DNA of 64,000 nucleotides from Owenia fusiformis. Taxonomy: Eukaryota; Annelida; Polychaeta; Sabellida; Oweniidae. The first letter of the stretch is position 1; each line of letters begins with the position of its first letter. Below are positions 12,939 through 25,149 of this stretch, piece by piece. The position numbers were made by a program, and so were the translations under genes. The stretch is from contig CAIIXF020000006.1 in the NCBI GenBank assembly GCA_903813345.2, positions 12,962,348 through 13,026,347 on the forward strand, in the 5' to 3' direction. The notes below the pieces were generated by a model, which was given only the letters and a program-made list of their open reading frames with translations, did no database searches and was not told the DNA's origin.

Positions 12939-13397
12939 TATATGCTCTACAGTGTTTTCTTATCATAGGTGATCACCTAGTGGTGTGTCTCATATTATGT
13001 GTCTAGGTATAGATAAATTGGTTAAGAAAAACGTTTTCCCAAAATTTTCTCACTTTTTGAGCTAAGCTCTCATGTCAGTTTTCAACAGGTTCCTTGAAAT
13101 GTTAGAACAATGTATTTTTCTAGCAACTAAAAATGATTGGATATTTTGTAATTAGTCCAAGATGTAATAGTAAATTTTATATAAGAAAATATCTCTGACA
13201 GAAATGTTGGGGAATTTTGTACCAAAGTTGCAAAGTATGAAGTCATATTTGGAATAGTAAAGGACACATTAGTCAGAAAGCTGTAGATGTTTCTTTCATA
13301 TTTTTACTGCTTTATATCTTTGATTCTAGTTTTAAGCACAGCTCATACAACATCTGATGACTGTCTGCATAGCAACCAACCATTTATTGATAAGTTA

Positions 13398-13546
13398 CAG
13401 GGTGACCCCAAAAATGCAAACCTCTAATGTGCGAATAACTCTCCTAATTATGATGGAATCTTCCTGAATTGTCTTATTTAGTGTTAATTGAACAAAAAGT
13501 TAGTATGTACTTGAGATTTAGAGGTTCCTTTTTTGGGGTCATCCTT
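13398..13546. mobile_element. Short TA-flanked MITE with GGGTGACCCC ends
   Basis: It starts CAGGGTGACCCCAAAAATGC and ends with the complement of AAGGATGACCCCAAAAAAGG, with TA at 13396-13397 and 13547-13548. The tip resembles that of the 2491-3459 element, so it is probably a small deletion derivative mobilised by the same kind of transposase. Confidence 0.75.
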
Positions 13547-13945
13547 TACTTGTACGTATATTTATGTCTTTTCTTTATACATGTACATGTAGTTAGAAAA
13601 AACAAGTTATATTTTATAAAAAAGATGACTATTAGTGATTTTATTGAGATGAACAATCAATGTGTATATAATATATATTAATGTTATTTTAATTCAGAAT
13701 AATGCAATGTGGAAAATAAATCATGTTTTTAAAACAAAAAATATATGAACATTTATATAAAACATACTTCTGTTGAATATTTTGATTTTGGAATGTAACA
13801 ATCAAATCTACAAGATATTAAAATACAAGAAATAATTAGTAATATTATCCCATTGAACAAAGTTCGGAGGGATATAGGGAATGCCTCCGTCCAGGCAATA
13901 ACTCAAATAACGTTGGCCCGATTTTGTTCATATTTTGTACACATA

Positions 13946-15024
13946 CAGGGCGTTCATAAAGTTCTTGCAAAAGTACTCTAAAATTGTTGTATCTCAGTCA
14001 ATCTGGCTGAAATTTTCACTCAGTATACCTACACTATTCATACATTGAGATCCCAAGTTATAATTAATAAGTCTTTGAGGAAAAAAAGTTATGGTTGTTA
14101 TAGTTACATGAGTCAGGGGTAGGCGGAGCAGGCAAAAAAGGATCTGTTTTGTTTGGATGTTCAAAATGTTTTTACTTGTCCTATTTACTTTAATTACAGT
14201 ATCTCAAGAGTAAAGGTGTTCAAAATAGAGTCCATCGTGTTCTATACGCCTCTTCTGTCTTACTTACCATTCCTCAAATATATTGGGGAACCCTTTTGGA
14301 AAATCTATTGCGGTTGATCTTTGTATGGATGGCTTTATCAACGTCATCTGATCCTCACTGGATTTTGTTCTTGGACTGCCTGATCTAGCATTGTCCTTAC
14401 CATTTTGTTCTACCATCAGTATAAATGTCTTAGTCCGTTTTGTAAATGGTTCTTTTGGCCATGGCCTACTTCCAAAACACATTATGAATATCATCAAGTG
14501 TATGTTTTCTTGAATTTCACAGTAAAACATTCATCCCAATGCTACAGATTATTTGTAATTGCAAATCATCATCTTTTGCTGATTTTGCAGCCATTTCCAC
14601 AAAAAATAAAATTGACGCTGCCTTTCACAAAGTCTGATGTCATCGACCAATATAGGTCACTATGATACCATGCGTGATGTCATGTATCAACGAAATTTCA
14701 ACTATAATGTCATCATATGACATCTTAGTGTTGACATGGCAACATTGGCTTGTTTTGTATTTTCAAGGATACTTTAAAGTATGTTAAAGTTACCTCTAAC
14801 CCATATTTTTTTATCTAAATTTTTCTTTTTTTTCAATGCTGCTCCGCCTACCCCCGACTCATGTTACTCTAGCAATCATAACTTTTTTTCTTCAAGGACA
14901 TATTCATCATCATTCAAGATTCAAATGTATGAATAGTGTAGGTATACTGAGCGAAAATTTCAGCCAGATTGATTGAGAAACAAAAAAATTAGAGTACTTT
15001 TGCAAGAACTTTATGAACGCCCTG
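13946..15024. mobile_element. TA-flanked mariner-type element with an empty site in the window
   Basis: The ends CAGGGCGTTCATAAAGTTC and the complement of CAGGGCGTTCATAAAGTTC are perfect at the tip and continue as inverted repeats for over 100 bases. TA flanks are at 13944-13945 and 15025-15026. The related copy at 36321 onward reads ACACATATACCC at about 36439, exactly the sequence expected if this element and one TA were removed. The element contains a transposase remnant on the minus strand. Confidence 0.9.
14310..14470 (-). pseudogene. Mariner-type transposase remnant (HTH linker)
   Basis: The minus strand reads TKRTKTFILMVEQNG, then ARSGSPRTKSSED and a helix with IKPSIQRS. This resembles the linker between the two helix-turn-helix units of Tc1-mariner transposases, where a GRPR-like SGRPRT motif precedes the second unit. 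Only this N-terminal piece is recognisable and the frame is closed on either side, so it is a relic. Confidence 0.5.
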
Positions 15025-15594
15025 TATACCCTATGCGGGGTAGAAGTTCTGCTCGAAAGCTGATTTTCAAAAGCTCTTTTAAAAATGGCGCCCATTTTAG
15101 TGCCGATTTTACACTAATTTAGGTACAATATGTATAGGACATTAATAAAGCTAGAAATGTAGATACTAAAGAAGCAAATGGCAGCCATCTTGAAAAATGG
15201 TGGCCTTCACTCGTTATTTTACGATTTTTGCTGCAACTTGAAAAGTAGTGGAGTGATATTGTTCATATTTGGTATGTGAATACTATAAGCATGGCACACT
15301 GTCTAATGACACTTTTGGTAGTATTTTAAAGTATTTTACTATAACTCGAAAAGTAGTGGAGCGATTTTGTTCATATTTGGTATGTAAATACTATAAGCAT
15401 GGCACACTGTCTAATGACAATTTTGGTAGAAGGTGGCCATTTTGAAATTTTGGGATTTGCTACGCTTTGGCGGTGCTGTTGTCTAGTTATAAATATTATT
15501 CACTGTCGTATTGATTTTAGGGTCTAGTCTCATCTCAAGAATGCTTTTTAGCTTCTCAATAGACATTTCACCTTCTAAAAAAGTTTATGGTGAA

Positions 15595-18500
15595 TTAATC
15601 CACAGGGCACACTCTTAGACTGAGGCTAGGGTCAGGTCTCATTGTTATTCTCTGCTTTCTTTTGTATGTATATACAGGGTCTAAGGCTAATTGAAACTCT
15701 CTAACAACCATGGCTAGGATAAGTTTCATTTGAGCCATAGCAAATTTATGTCCAATACACATCCTGGGTCCCAGCAGAAAGGGGAGGAAATTGTATGGAT
15801 TAGTGTCATTGGTTTCATTCATGAATCTGTCAGGGTTGAACTTGAGAGGATCATCGAATGAGTCCTGTTGCCTGGAAACAAGAATAAAAGTCTATATCAA
15901 TGCACCGAATACTTGATCTGGCTAATACATATTAATGTTTAAACATGTAAGTCTCACTTTAAAGTTAACTTGAGAATATATGCTACAAACCTCATCATAA
16001 CTCCAGGACAAAGCAAAATAATTGTTCCCGCTGGTATGAAATAGCCACATATGACATCATCATTCAAAGCTTGTCGCAATGTCAGAGGCACTGGAGGAAG
16101 TAGTCTATATCAAGGAAGAAATGTAAAATTAATCATTCTGGAATATGCATTGTGAATTCACATCAAAATCAACCAATGTGTACAATTTTACTTCTATATT
16201 TCTTTAAAACAAAATAAACCATCATGCGAATTTGTTACCTCAGTGTTTCTTTGATAACTGCATGTGTATACTTGAGCTTGTCTAAGTCATCCCAACTGAT
16301 GAGGGTGCCATCTTTAGGCAGAATTTCTTGAGCTTCTTGGCGGACTTTCTGTTGACATTCTGGATGATTTGCCATCTGTAGGAGAATCCAGGATAGACCT
16401 GTGCTGGTTGTCTGGAATGTTTATCAAGTTTGCAGTCATTGTTGACACCAAATGTATCTTAACTTGAAAAGTCATGGCAAGAATGAGAAAGAGAAAAAAG
16501 GGCAAAGAAGGAAGTTCTAGTCTATATAAGTGTGACCTTGTCTAAGTTCAAGGTCATTCATTTCAATCATGCTCTTACCTCATGGCCTGCAAGGAGAAAT
16601 GTCATGACCTGGTCTTTAAGTTCAAGGTCACTCAAGCCTTTTCCAGTCTCCTCATCTCTTGCTAACACCAGCATGTCTAATAGGTCATGTGTCAGCTTTT
16701 CTTCTTGAATACAAATTAAGATACCTTTATTAGTTATTTCTAGCTTGTGTCAAAAGTTTGGCAAGTTTCAGCAACAGGCCTCTGGTGACCTACAATTTCT
16801 TACTGCATCACTGAATTACTGATTTTTTTAAATGAAAAATATCCTGTGTAAAAAGATGAAATTGAAAAAAGCAGTTTAATAGGGTAAGCCTTGGGAATTT
16901 TTGCACTAAAAATATGTCATTTAGCCATTCAGAAAAGCCGATGAAACATATTCTTGAGGGGAGCTTACCTTCCTGTTCCAGTTGAGCCTTCTTCTGGTTG
17001 ATAACTTTAAACACTGTTTTCTGGACCATAGCAGAGTCTGCATTCATCTTTCTAACATCCTCAAATGGCAACTTGTCCCAGAACGGCAGCATCATCTTCC
17101 AGCTGAATTTAAAAATTAATTCCATTAAAACATCCATTCGTCTGGAGAACTATCATACTATATGAATTAATTTTACTGAAGAGTATTCCAGTTTTAACCA
17201 TAAGCAGACGTTTAACGCCCCCCCTCATAGATTGGGTGAGTTGAGAAAGAGTCATGAAAAATGAGTGTAAGTCCATCTCTTTATCTGAATACTGAACGTC
17301 ATAGTTACTTTTACTATGGTTTGAAGCCTTTATTATTAATCTGATAGCCAAACTATATACCTATGTAGGTGCCACGACCACAAATATGTAAAAATGTTAT
17401 TATGTTTTAATGAAATAAATAAAAAATAAATAAATAAAAAAAAACTACAATTCTAATAATTGGGAGCCAAAATGTATCAACTTGAAAAAATTTTACACTT
17501 AAAAAAATCCTATTGCCAATCCAGTATATATTCACCTTAGGCCTCCCCCAGATATCATTCTCTGGAATGAGTGTGTTGTTCCACTTTCATCATCTGTCTT
17601 CTTTAGAGATGATTCTAGTGCATTGAACTTGTAGCCAAAGGCACACTGGCCTATAGCATCTAATGACTACAAAATAAATTTGCAACATAAGCAATATTAG
17701 AATATTATGAGTATTATGTAAATGTGTAATAACTTGAAAAAATACTCAATAGTGATGTTAAATGTCTTTTTTGGATAGAATCAGAGTGTTCATGATGGGA
17801 AAAATACTAATACCAATGTGTCATAGCCCTGTGAGATCAATACAAGTGGGGGCCCGAACCGAGGGCCACCCGACCCACCCCTAAAAGCCAAAATACCTTG
17901 TGCCCACCAATAAACATGTGTAATTTAAAAAATACAAACATATCAAGTCCCTTTAAATCATATCAAATGTGACATTACCATTGATAAGAGATCAGAGCCA
18001 ACCTCCATGTCCGCATAATTATTGTCACCATGAAGTTTCTCGTAGCGGGAGTGCCAAAGTTCTGTCAGCTGCTTTCCACATGATTCAAACACAGGAAGCA
18101 TTTCTAGAAATATGCACAGTAAAAGTGATAAATATGACGCTTTTTAAGAAAATGTTTAAGAGATCAATTTTCAAGAAAGTAAAGCAATGTCTTAAAGTGA
18201 CTTTAACCAATTTTAGAAATTCAAATACACATTTGAGTCATCCTAAATTTGATTGCGTAATTAAATAAATATTTGTGTTACGGACTTTACTGAAGACTTA
18301 AAAAATATGGAATATAGCTCTCAACCACTCCGTTATTTTACACCTATGGTGTCTCAATTAATTCATACTCACTCTTGATAGACTGCGTATTAAAGGCAGG
18401 GTTGATTAACTTTCTCTGTGCTCTGTGTTCCGCACCATCAGATAACACAAGGCCATTCCCTAAAAACTTCTTAATTGCCCTAAACAATTGAATGACACGG

Positions 18501-20000
18501 TTTAAGTATGTGAAGTAATGCTGATTGATGTCACAGCAGTAAACCATAAGACTATCAACCAATAGATCCTACATGAAGGTTCAATTCCCACATGGGGTAT
18601 TGCATTTGGCACAACTTAGTTTCTGTCATCTTACCTGTTTCACTACAATAGATAGTAAACTTTATTCATTTTAAAGGCAACTGTAGGTCACTACATAACA
18701 TTTCAAAGGATTTGGGGCTTTTCTTTCATTTCAAAATGTATTTCTGAGTCAAATTAACCCTGGACACAGAGTTGTTTTTCAGAAATTATTATATGTTAAA
18801 CAGACAATTAACTTGTAGAGCCTTACTTCATTCTGCCAGGAGGCTTAATGTAATTCTTGCTATTGTTAACCATGATGTGCTTAAGACCGTCAGGGTGAGC
18901 CACCATCAATCTTTCTGTCCCAAAGAAAAAGTGATAGCGCACTATAGGACCATACTTCTCCACCCACCTGTTTAAGCATGGAAGAAATTTAAAACTTATG
19001 ACATTCAGTCTCTTTTCCCAAAATAGGCACTTCAAGAACTATTTCATCCAAAATTATTTTATTCAAATATTCAAGAAACTCACTCTGAACTTGACTCCAT
19101 GGCCTGCCCTCTCATCACATCTGGCATGTTGCCAATGAAGGGATTCCATGGTAAGCCTGGCACCTGTTCATACAGGGATTCATATTCTATTAATATGGAA
19201 ATATAAACAGGCCCTTAGCCAGGGAGGAGGGGTTGGGGTTTTTGAAGTAAACCTTAGCAACAGCTGGCTACAGGCCTGAATAAGGTATGGATGTTGGAGA
19301 TATTGAGATATAGGGTGAAAACCCTGAATGATGAGGGGTAAAAAAACTTAAGGACTATGTACATGCATCGCAAGGTCATAAATTGAATATGCAAGATAGC
19401 TGTATGTATATAAAACATTATCCTATGCCCAGTATAGTTTTAGGGAGATAAGTTGGTAAGATATATCCGTATCCTGATTTTGAGGTTTCCATATCCAGAA
19501 CCTCCATATCTCCCGGCATATCTCCCACTCTAGGGCATATCTTTTTTGAAAAAAAATATATATAAAGATTTTTCTAAAAATGTGAAAAAAAGAAAAAAAA
19601 TTGAAAAAGAATTTTGAAAAAAAATTGACAAAAATAAATTTTATTTTAGAAAACTCTACTCTACTTGTGAGATATGCCATGTGTCCCTACAGTCCCTAAG
19701 GTAGATATGCATATCTCCCTCTAGATAAACCTCATATCAAAAACCTCCCAGTACATGACAACCCTTATATATGTGGAGATATAAAATAGGAATTTATAAG
19801 ATACTAAGTAGTCTAAGATAGCATTTGCATGTTTTGTTTTGCCATACCTTTCTCAATGGAGACATCAAAGGCTGGATCAGCCAACAGTATGCCACCCATG
19901 ATGCTAGCAGTATCACACTGTATATTACAATAGAGTACCAGGTAATACTTTCATTAGCACTTGAGTACAACTGTTGTAATTCACTAAATACAGACCCCAT
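15595..20000 (-). CDS. Cytochrome P450, complete 11-exon gene
   Basis: Predicted 519-residue microsomal P450 monooxygenase, which uses electrons from P450 reductase to hydroxylate a lipophilic substrate (unknown here). Coding exons, 5' to 3' on the minus strand: 20000-19848, 19163-19084, 18967-18827, 18479-18373, 18103-17979, 17666-17536, 17102-16969, 16703-16579, 16411-16239, 16104-15991, 15871-15595. All introns are GT-AG and phases agree. Visible: membrane anchor about residues 21-43; proline hinge [10 protein letters not shown] at 53-62; I-helix AGHETT at 329-334; ExxR as ETLR at 387-390; PERF-like FNPDRF at 439-444; heme loop [10 protein letters not shown] at 459-468 with ligand Cys466. 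Length is normal for the family and no key residue is missing. It looks like the CYP4/CYP3-like animal clans; I cannot assign a subfamily. Introns are small and mostly free of the repeats seen around the gene. Confidence 0.95.
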
Positions 20001-20268
20001 CCTTTATCTTACGATGTGTGACACCATTCCTGAAATGGAAGTAGAAATTAAACAAAGTATCTTTTGGGCAGAAAAAAACAAGGAGAGAATGTTCAGCTTG
20101 TGGTATGATTACACAATTTATTTATTTACACCCATGACAACACAACGTTGCGTAAGGTCAGTAAATGTTGCAGTTGGTTTTTTACAATACAGTATGCTAT
20201 AGGTTTCTCTCCCAGACAATTAATGTCTGCCCCCCTCCCCGGATCCATCAGTGCGGATACATCAGATA

Positions 20269-20650
20269 TTACATCAGAAATATATCAGCACTTTTCCAGA
20301 TGTTGGAAGGGGAACCCCCTTAATATAACAATAGTCTGGAGGTAGGAATTTTGCAATTAAAACGAAAATTTCCTCATTCTGCCGATTAACCCATACAATT
20401 AGCGATTCAACTACATAAAACTAAATAACTGAGTACATGTATTATAATTCTTTTTATTCAGTTGAATCTCCAATTGTATGGGTTAATCGGCAGAATGAGG
20501 AAATTTAAACTATTGTTAGAGATGTTAAGGGGGTTCCCCTTCCGACATCTTGAAAAATGTTGATATATTTCCGATGTAAAGCGAAAATCTCTTCATTCTG
20601 CCGATAAACCCATACAATAGGTGATTCAACCGCATAAAAAGAATCCTAAA
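20269..20650. repeat. Foldback repeat with GATTAACCCATACAATT core
   Basis: The arms at about 20269-20420 and 20448-20579 are reverse complements, containing CATTCTGCCGATTAACCC and its complement. A third partial copy of the core follows at 20580-20650. It lies upstream of the P450 start codon, so it could be near the promoter; no TATA box is clear there. Confidence 0.8.
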
Positions 20651-20850
20651 TTACTTAAGAATGTATCAAGGTAGGTATTTTAAGTGTGCAATGCACAGTA
20701 TTTTCTCCAACGGTGTAGAACCACTGCCTGAACAATTGTTTGGTATGACTCATCGTAAGTAGGGTCATACAGTAGTATATGATGACCTCTAAAACACCAT
20801 GCAGTCCATAGGCCCCGGGAACATGTATGGCCTATGATGCAGACATACAT

Positions 20851-21410
20851 GTTGTACCTTATCCCGTTCCCGGACTATGGTCCTGCACTGATCGCATTCA
20901 TTTGCCTTTACGATTACAACTTGGGAGAATTATCTACGCCCCTTACACTTAAGATACCTACCTCAATGCATTATAGAACTCAAGATGTAACTTCTAATAT
21001 ATTGGAACCGCCGATTGTCTGGGTATATCGGTAGAACGAGAACATTTTCTCTTTTTCATTGAGAGAGATTCCATCACTTTTCAAAATGGCGGTTGGATTT
21101 AAACGGGGAATCCCCCGTTTGGCTGTCCCGGATGTAGCCCGGAAGTACCAATATGGAGGAATTTGACGGTTGAAAAAGGTTAAATGTTACACGCAAATAT
21201 TGCGATCAAAAACGAAAATGTCTTCGTTCTGCCGATAAACCCAGACAATTGTGGATTCAACTACACGAAAAGAATGCTAAATTACCAAGGAATCTATTGA
21301 AGTAGGTATCTGAAGTGTAAGATCAGTAAAAAATTCTCCCATGTTGTAATCGTACAGGCAAATGTATGGGCTCCGTACAGGACTATAGTCCGGGAACGGG
21401 ATAAGTTGTA
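20851..21410. repeat. Foldback repeat with TTATCCCGTTCCCGGACTAT ends
   Basis: The left end GTTGTACCTTATCCCGTTCC is mirrored at 21385-21410. The inner arms share the CATTCTGCCGATAAACCC phrase with the neighbouring foldback, so both are one family. The short open frame at 20834-21034 is an arm and not a gene. Confidence 0.8.
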
Positions 21411-21605
21411 CCCAATTGGACAAAATTACATTCATTTACAATCGCAGATGGAAACTTCTAGTGGTGAAATAATGAAGCAAATGTAACTGCCATACCTCAA
21501 AATGTGTGCTTTTGTTAACTTACTTGTTATAATACAATATACATGTACCTTTGAATTTGATTCTTCAACTCATTCAAAGTCTAAAAACTAAAATATGAAT
21601 CTACG

Positions 21606-22126
21606 TAGAGTCCATTTCACTGCTTCTAGTTTGGCTTATAAAGTGTGTGGCCTCTTATACAGTTGGGGACATAAATAAATGACAGGTGGATTTGCTGAAG
21701 TGAGGATTTCCCATGTTAAAAATAAGAGAATTTACAAGAGGCCATAAATCAGTGGATGCGATTATACAAAATGTAAAATATACAAATTTTAAGGGATATG
21801 TATCTAGACAATATTGGAAATTATGGGCTTTCAGACCACCATAATTAGGAAATGGTGATCGAAAATCGACCTGTCATTTATTTTTGTCCCCAACTGTATT
21901 TGGATGTTTCTCTGCCATGTTATTTTCAATAAGATTAACATGGCTGAAATTCTTCAAATTACAAGACGGCACAGGCTTATTGCACAAAAAACCAAAAGAT
22001 CTGAAATATACAAATGTCATTCATGTACATTATGAATATACTTTTCCATATATTATTGAACAATGGTCTCCCAATTTCTTATTTTTGCCGTTCTACTGAC
22101 GAAATGAAGCAGTGAAATGGACTCTA
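21606..22126. mobile_element. Element with TAGAGTCCATTTCACTGCTTC ends, copy A
   Basis: TAGAGTCCATTTCACTGCTT at 21606 and its complement ending at 22126 bound the element. It holds a 237-bp MITE (21660-21896). A second copy of the inner sequence (TAGTTTGGCT, then TGTGGCCTCTTATA, then ATGGCTGAAATTCTT) lies at 23956-24050, there joined to a transposase-like relic. Copy A probably descends from that larger element. Confidence 0.7.
21660..21896. mobile_element. 237-bp TA MITE with CAGTTGGGGACA ends, copy 1
   Basis: The ends CAGTTGGGGACATAAATAAA and the complement of CAGTTGGGGACAAAAATAAA are flanked by TA at 21658-21659 and 21897-21898. It is nearly identical to the copies at 22127 and 23719. The related sequence at about 23985-23995 reads CCTCTTATATTTTGATG with no insert, which is the empty site. 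Confidence 0.92.
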
Positions 22127-22363
22127 AGGTTGGGGACATAAATAAATGACAGGTGGATTTGCTGAAGTGAGGATTTCCCATGTTAAAAATAAGAGAATTT
22201 ACAAGAGGCCATAAATCAGTGGATGAGATTATACAAAATGTAAAATATACAAATTTTAAGGGATATGTATCTAGACAATATTGGAAATTATGGGCTTTCA
22301 GACCACCATAATTAGGAAATGGTGATCGAAAATCGACCTGTCATTTATTTTTGTCCCCAACTG
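22127..22363. mobile_element. 237-bp TA MITE, copy 2
   Basis: Same family as 21660-21896, with the first two bases changed (AGGTTGGGG instead of CAGTTGGGG). TA flanks are at 22125-22126 and 22364-22365. It is inserted at the very end of the larger element 21606-22126, in the same orientation as copy 1. Confidence 0.9.
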
Positions 22364-22706
22364 TAGAGTCAATACGTCCAAATCCAAACAGGGGGGTAAA
22401 CACGAACGGGTTCCAAATAATGGCAAGCAGATCATTGAATTGAATAATAGTACCTCTACTACCTCTACATAATATTTATAGCCTGAAAGATACAATATAA
22501 TGATGTATACCAACAATCTTACAATAAAATAATCAATTATGATGATTTAGGTGTCCGGAATTACCCCCATGCTAGTGTTTGGAATTACCCCCACAAACTC
22601 TGTGCGTTTAAATAAATAGATGTGAGTAATAAATGATTTAAATTTGGGTTTCTTGATATGCAGGGGTGACAGGATCCAGTATCATAAGTTAAGGGTATCA
22701 TATAAT

Positions 22707-23010
22707 CAAGGAGGATTGGCTCCCAGAATCGAAGTCGATATTTTCCAACAATGAAAACGCCGAAATGTCGTTATTTTCTGAAATTATAACCGATTATAAA
22801 TTCAAAATAAACAGTTCAAAATATTCGAACCAATATCTCGATCATTTCTTGTGAGTTTTGGAATTTTTCGTTGGGAATTAAGACCAAAATTCACAATTCA
22901 AATGTTGAAGTGAACAAAATGGCGGTCGTTGGAATTCAAATTTTGTAGTACGACATGCCCATATATGGGGCAGAATATCGATGTTGCACTCTGGGAGCCA
23001 ATCCTCCTTG
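22707..23010. mobile_element. 304-bp MITE with perfect 8-bp target duplication
   Basis: The ends are CAAGGAGGATTGGCTCCCAG and its exact complement. CATATAAT lies immediately outside on both sides (22699-22706 and 23011-23018). An 8-bp duplication is typical of hAT-type elements, though the tip is not the classic CAGxG. No coding frame. A rearranged relative is at 1154-1523. Confidence 0.92.
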
Positions 23011-23718
23011 CATATAATGATATACCATCAATCTAATAATTAAAAAAATTAAGTTTAAGTTGAGTGTTTGGAATTACCCCCATGCAAGTGTTCGGATTTA
23101 CCCCCCAAAAAACCTCCTGTTCGGAATTACCCCTAGACTATATCCTATTTAGTCTGAATTATATTCAGACTATAAGGCATCTAAGGACATATTGTTCGGT
23201 AAATTCCGCTATTTGTGCAATAGCAAAAACGTTATGGAATATATGTAAAAGTTAAAGAAGAACATAATTTAAATTCAACTTAGATATATTTTGCTACTGA
23301 AACATATAGGGAAAGAGCTGTGTCTTTAAAACTGCGTTTCCAAATATCTTCCGGACAATTCCGAATGATCAAAATGGCGGCGCCCATGAAAATGTGGAAG
23401 TCAGGTAATTTTGTTAATTTTTCACAAAAATCATCTAAATCGGTCCATAAATAGTATATTATTACATGTTATGTGATTAAGATATTCATCATACATATTT
23501 TACTAGAAGTTGGATTAAATTTGATGTTGTGAATGAATTTATTTAATTATTGGTATAAAGGTATAAAAGTAAAATGGTGCTAAGCTTGAAAATTTGGGAA
23601 GAAGCGGTATGTATATATACCTAAAAAGTAGAAATCAAAAGATCATTGTGCAATAATATATTGAAATATATATTCCTACTGTACATAAATTACATTTATA
23701 TATCTTGGATTGCTTCTA

Positions 23719-23955
23719 CAGTTGGGGACATAAATAAATGACAGGTGGATTTGCTGAAGTGAGGATTTCCCATGTTAAAAATAAGAGAATTTACAAGAGG
23801 CCATACATCAGTGGATGAGATTATACAAAATGTAAAATATACAAATTTTAAGGGATATGTATCTAGACAATATTGGAAATTATGGGCTTTCAGACCACCA
23901 TAATTAGGAAATGGTGATCGAAAATCGACCTGTCATTTATTTTTGTCCCCAACTG
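23719..23955. mobile_element. 237-bp TA MITE, copy 3
   Basis: Same family as 21660-21896, flanked by TA at 23717-23718 and 23956-23957. Outside it the sequence reads GCTTCTA and TAGTTTGGCTAATAAAG. The uninterrupted version, GCTTCTAGTTTGGCTTATAAAG, is at about 21623, in copy A of the larger element. Confidence 0.92.
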
Positions 23956-24044
23956 TAGTTTGGCTAATAAAGTATGTGGCCTCTTATATTTTGATGCTTC
24001 TCTGCCTTAGTATTTTCAAAAGATTACATGGCTGAAATTCTTTA

Positions 24045-24340
24045 ATTACAAGAGTTGAGTTGATGACATTTTGCGGATTGCACAAGTTGAATTTTTTTCC
24101 GATTACCATGAATCAATGCGTATCTGGCTATTTTAGCCCGTTCAGAATCCGAATAATGTTTGTATTTCCCATGCTTAGGGCATTTATTTGAATATTCTTG
24201 AATGGCTTTTTCAACTTCAATTTGTAGGATATCATTGTCGTCAACAGTTCTTGCCTTTGTTGGCCTAATAAGCCAATTCAAAATGTTAGACATTTTAGGC
24301 CTTTTTGAATTATCGCCCAACAACACTGGGTGAAACGTTT
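24045..24340 (-). pseudogene. Transposase-like relic with an N-terminal HTH segment
   Basis: The minus-strand frame reads MSNILNWLIRPTKARTVDDND near 24290, an acidic helix, then KYKHYSDSERAKIARYALIHGNRKKI near 24150. The YSxxxRAKIxxYAxxHGN pattern occurs at the DNA-binding start of invertebrate pogo/DDE_1-like transposases. Nothing downstream continues the protein, and the flanks match the inner part of the mobile element 21606-22126. I take it as the stump of the autonomous parent. The family call is by recall and is tentative. Confidence 0.45.
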
Positions 24341-24540
24341 TACACCAAACAAAACATATCAAAAGTCCCGGGTCAAATCCCCGGGGATTTAAAAGGCAAA
24401 TTTCGCGAGGATAAATGCTCGCAATATTACTACATTCGCGAACAAAGCGAAATTAAATCGCACGCGAACAATACCTGGAGTACAGTATATAGTTTAACAG
24501 TGGTAGAATTTGAATAGAATACAATTTAAACCTTAATGGT

Positions 24541-25149
24541 TGAATAACATTTAAAAAATAGATCTATGGTTTACAACTCATTTTGAAATTTAAAGGAAAC
24601 TCCCTGGTTGACCCATATGCCCCTCCCCCCTAGGAAGTGACTTCATTATTGGGCCTTCTAAGGCCTTATTTTTTTAATTTCAGACCAAATTTTGAAGAAA
24701 ATGGGCCTCAAATTTTCAAAATTTGGGCCCAATTTTCGGTTTTAGGGGCCCAGGAGCTTTTCTCTCTGCCCTCAGATTTGGGCCCCCCCCCCCTGTTGGT
24801 TCCTGGATCCGCCACTGTACCCCATCAAATGTTAGGTTAATCAAACCACACCACCTTCGCAACTACATGTACTTGTGTACATTGAAATCTCAGGACGATT
24901 GAAAATAAGATTTATAGTGGTTATTTAGATAAAATTCAGAATTAATAGCAGTGCTTTGAGAATAATGAACATTCTTTCCTTTATTTTTACAGTCAAAATT
25001 AGGTGAACACAAAATTAACTCGACAAAATAATGGCGGGACAGAATTTTTTTTGGCCAGAGTGTTTTTAATGTCTCTGGACAAATTTGGCTACTGAGCGAA
25101 AAAATCCTTATTTGCCAGACTGAAGTCCCTTTGTTGAAATACCCTGGAA
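24541..25149. other. No gene seen
   Basis: AT-rich and C-run-containing spacer between the transposase relic and the 3' end of the retrotransposon. Nothing is recognisable. Confidence 0.5.

Larger units (their letters stand above)
13845..15490 (+). repeat. Interspersed repeat, GTTCGGAGGGATATAGGGAA type, copy 1
   Basis: It begins near 13849 with the same sequence as 36321 onward and ends near 15480 with the TTTGCTACGCTTTGGCG-like tail also found at about 38042. It contains two units of the GAAAAGTAGTGGAG tandem repeat (about 15240 and 15350), against at least six in copy 2. It is split by the mariner-type element at 13946-15024. Units repeat ATGGCGGCCATTTT-like phrases, which produce false open frames. 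Confidence 0.8.
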
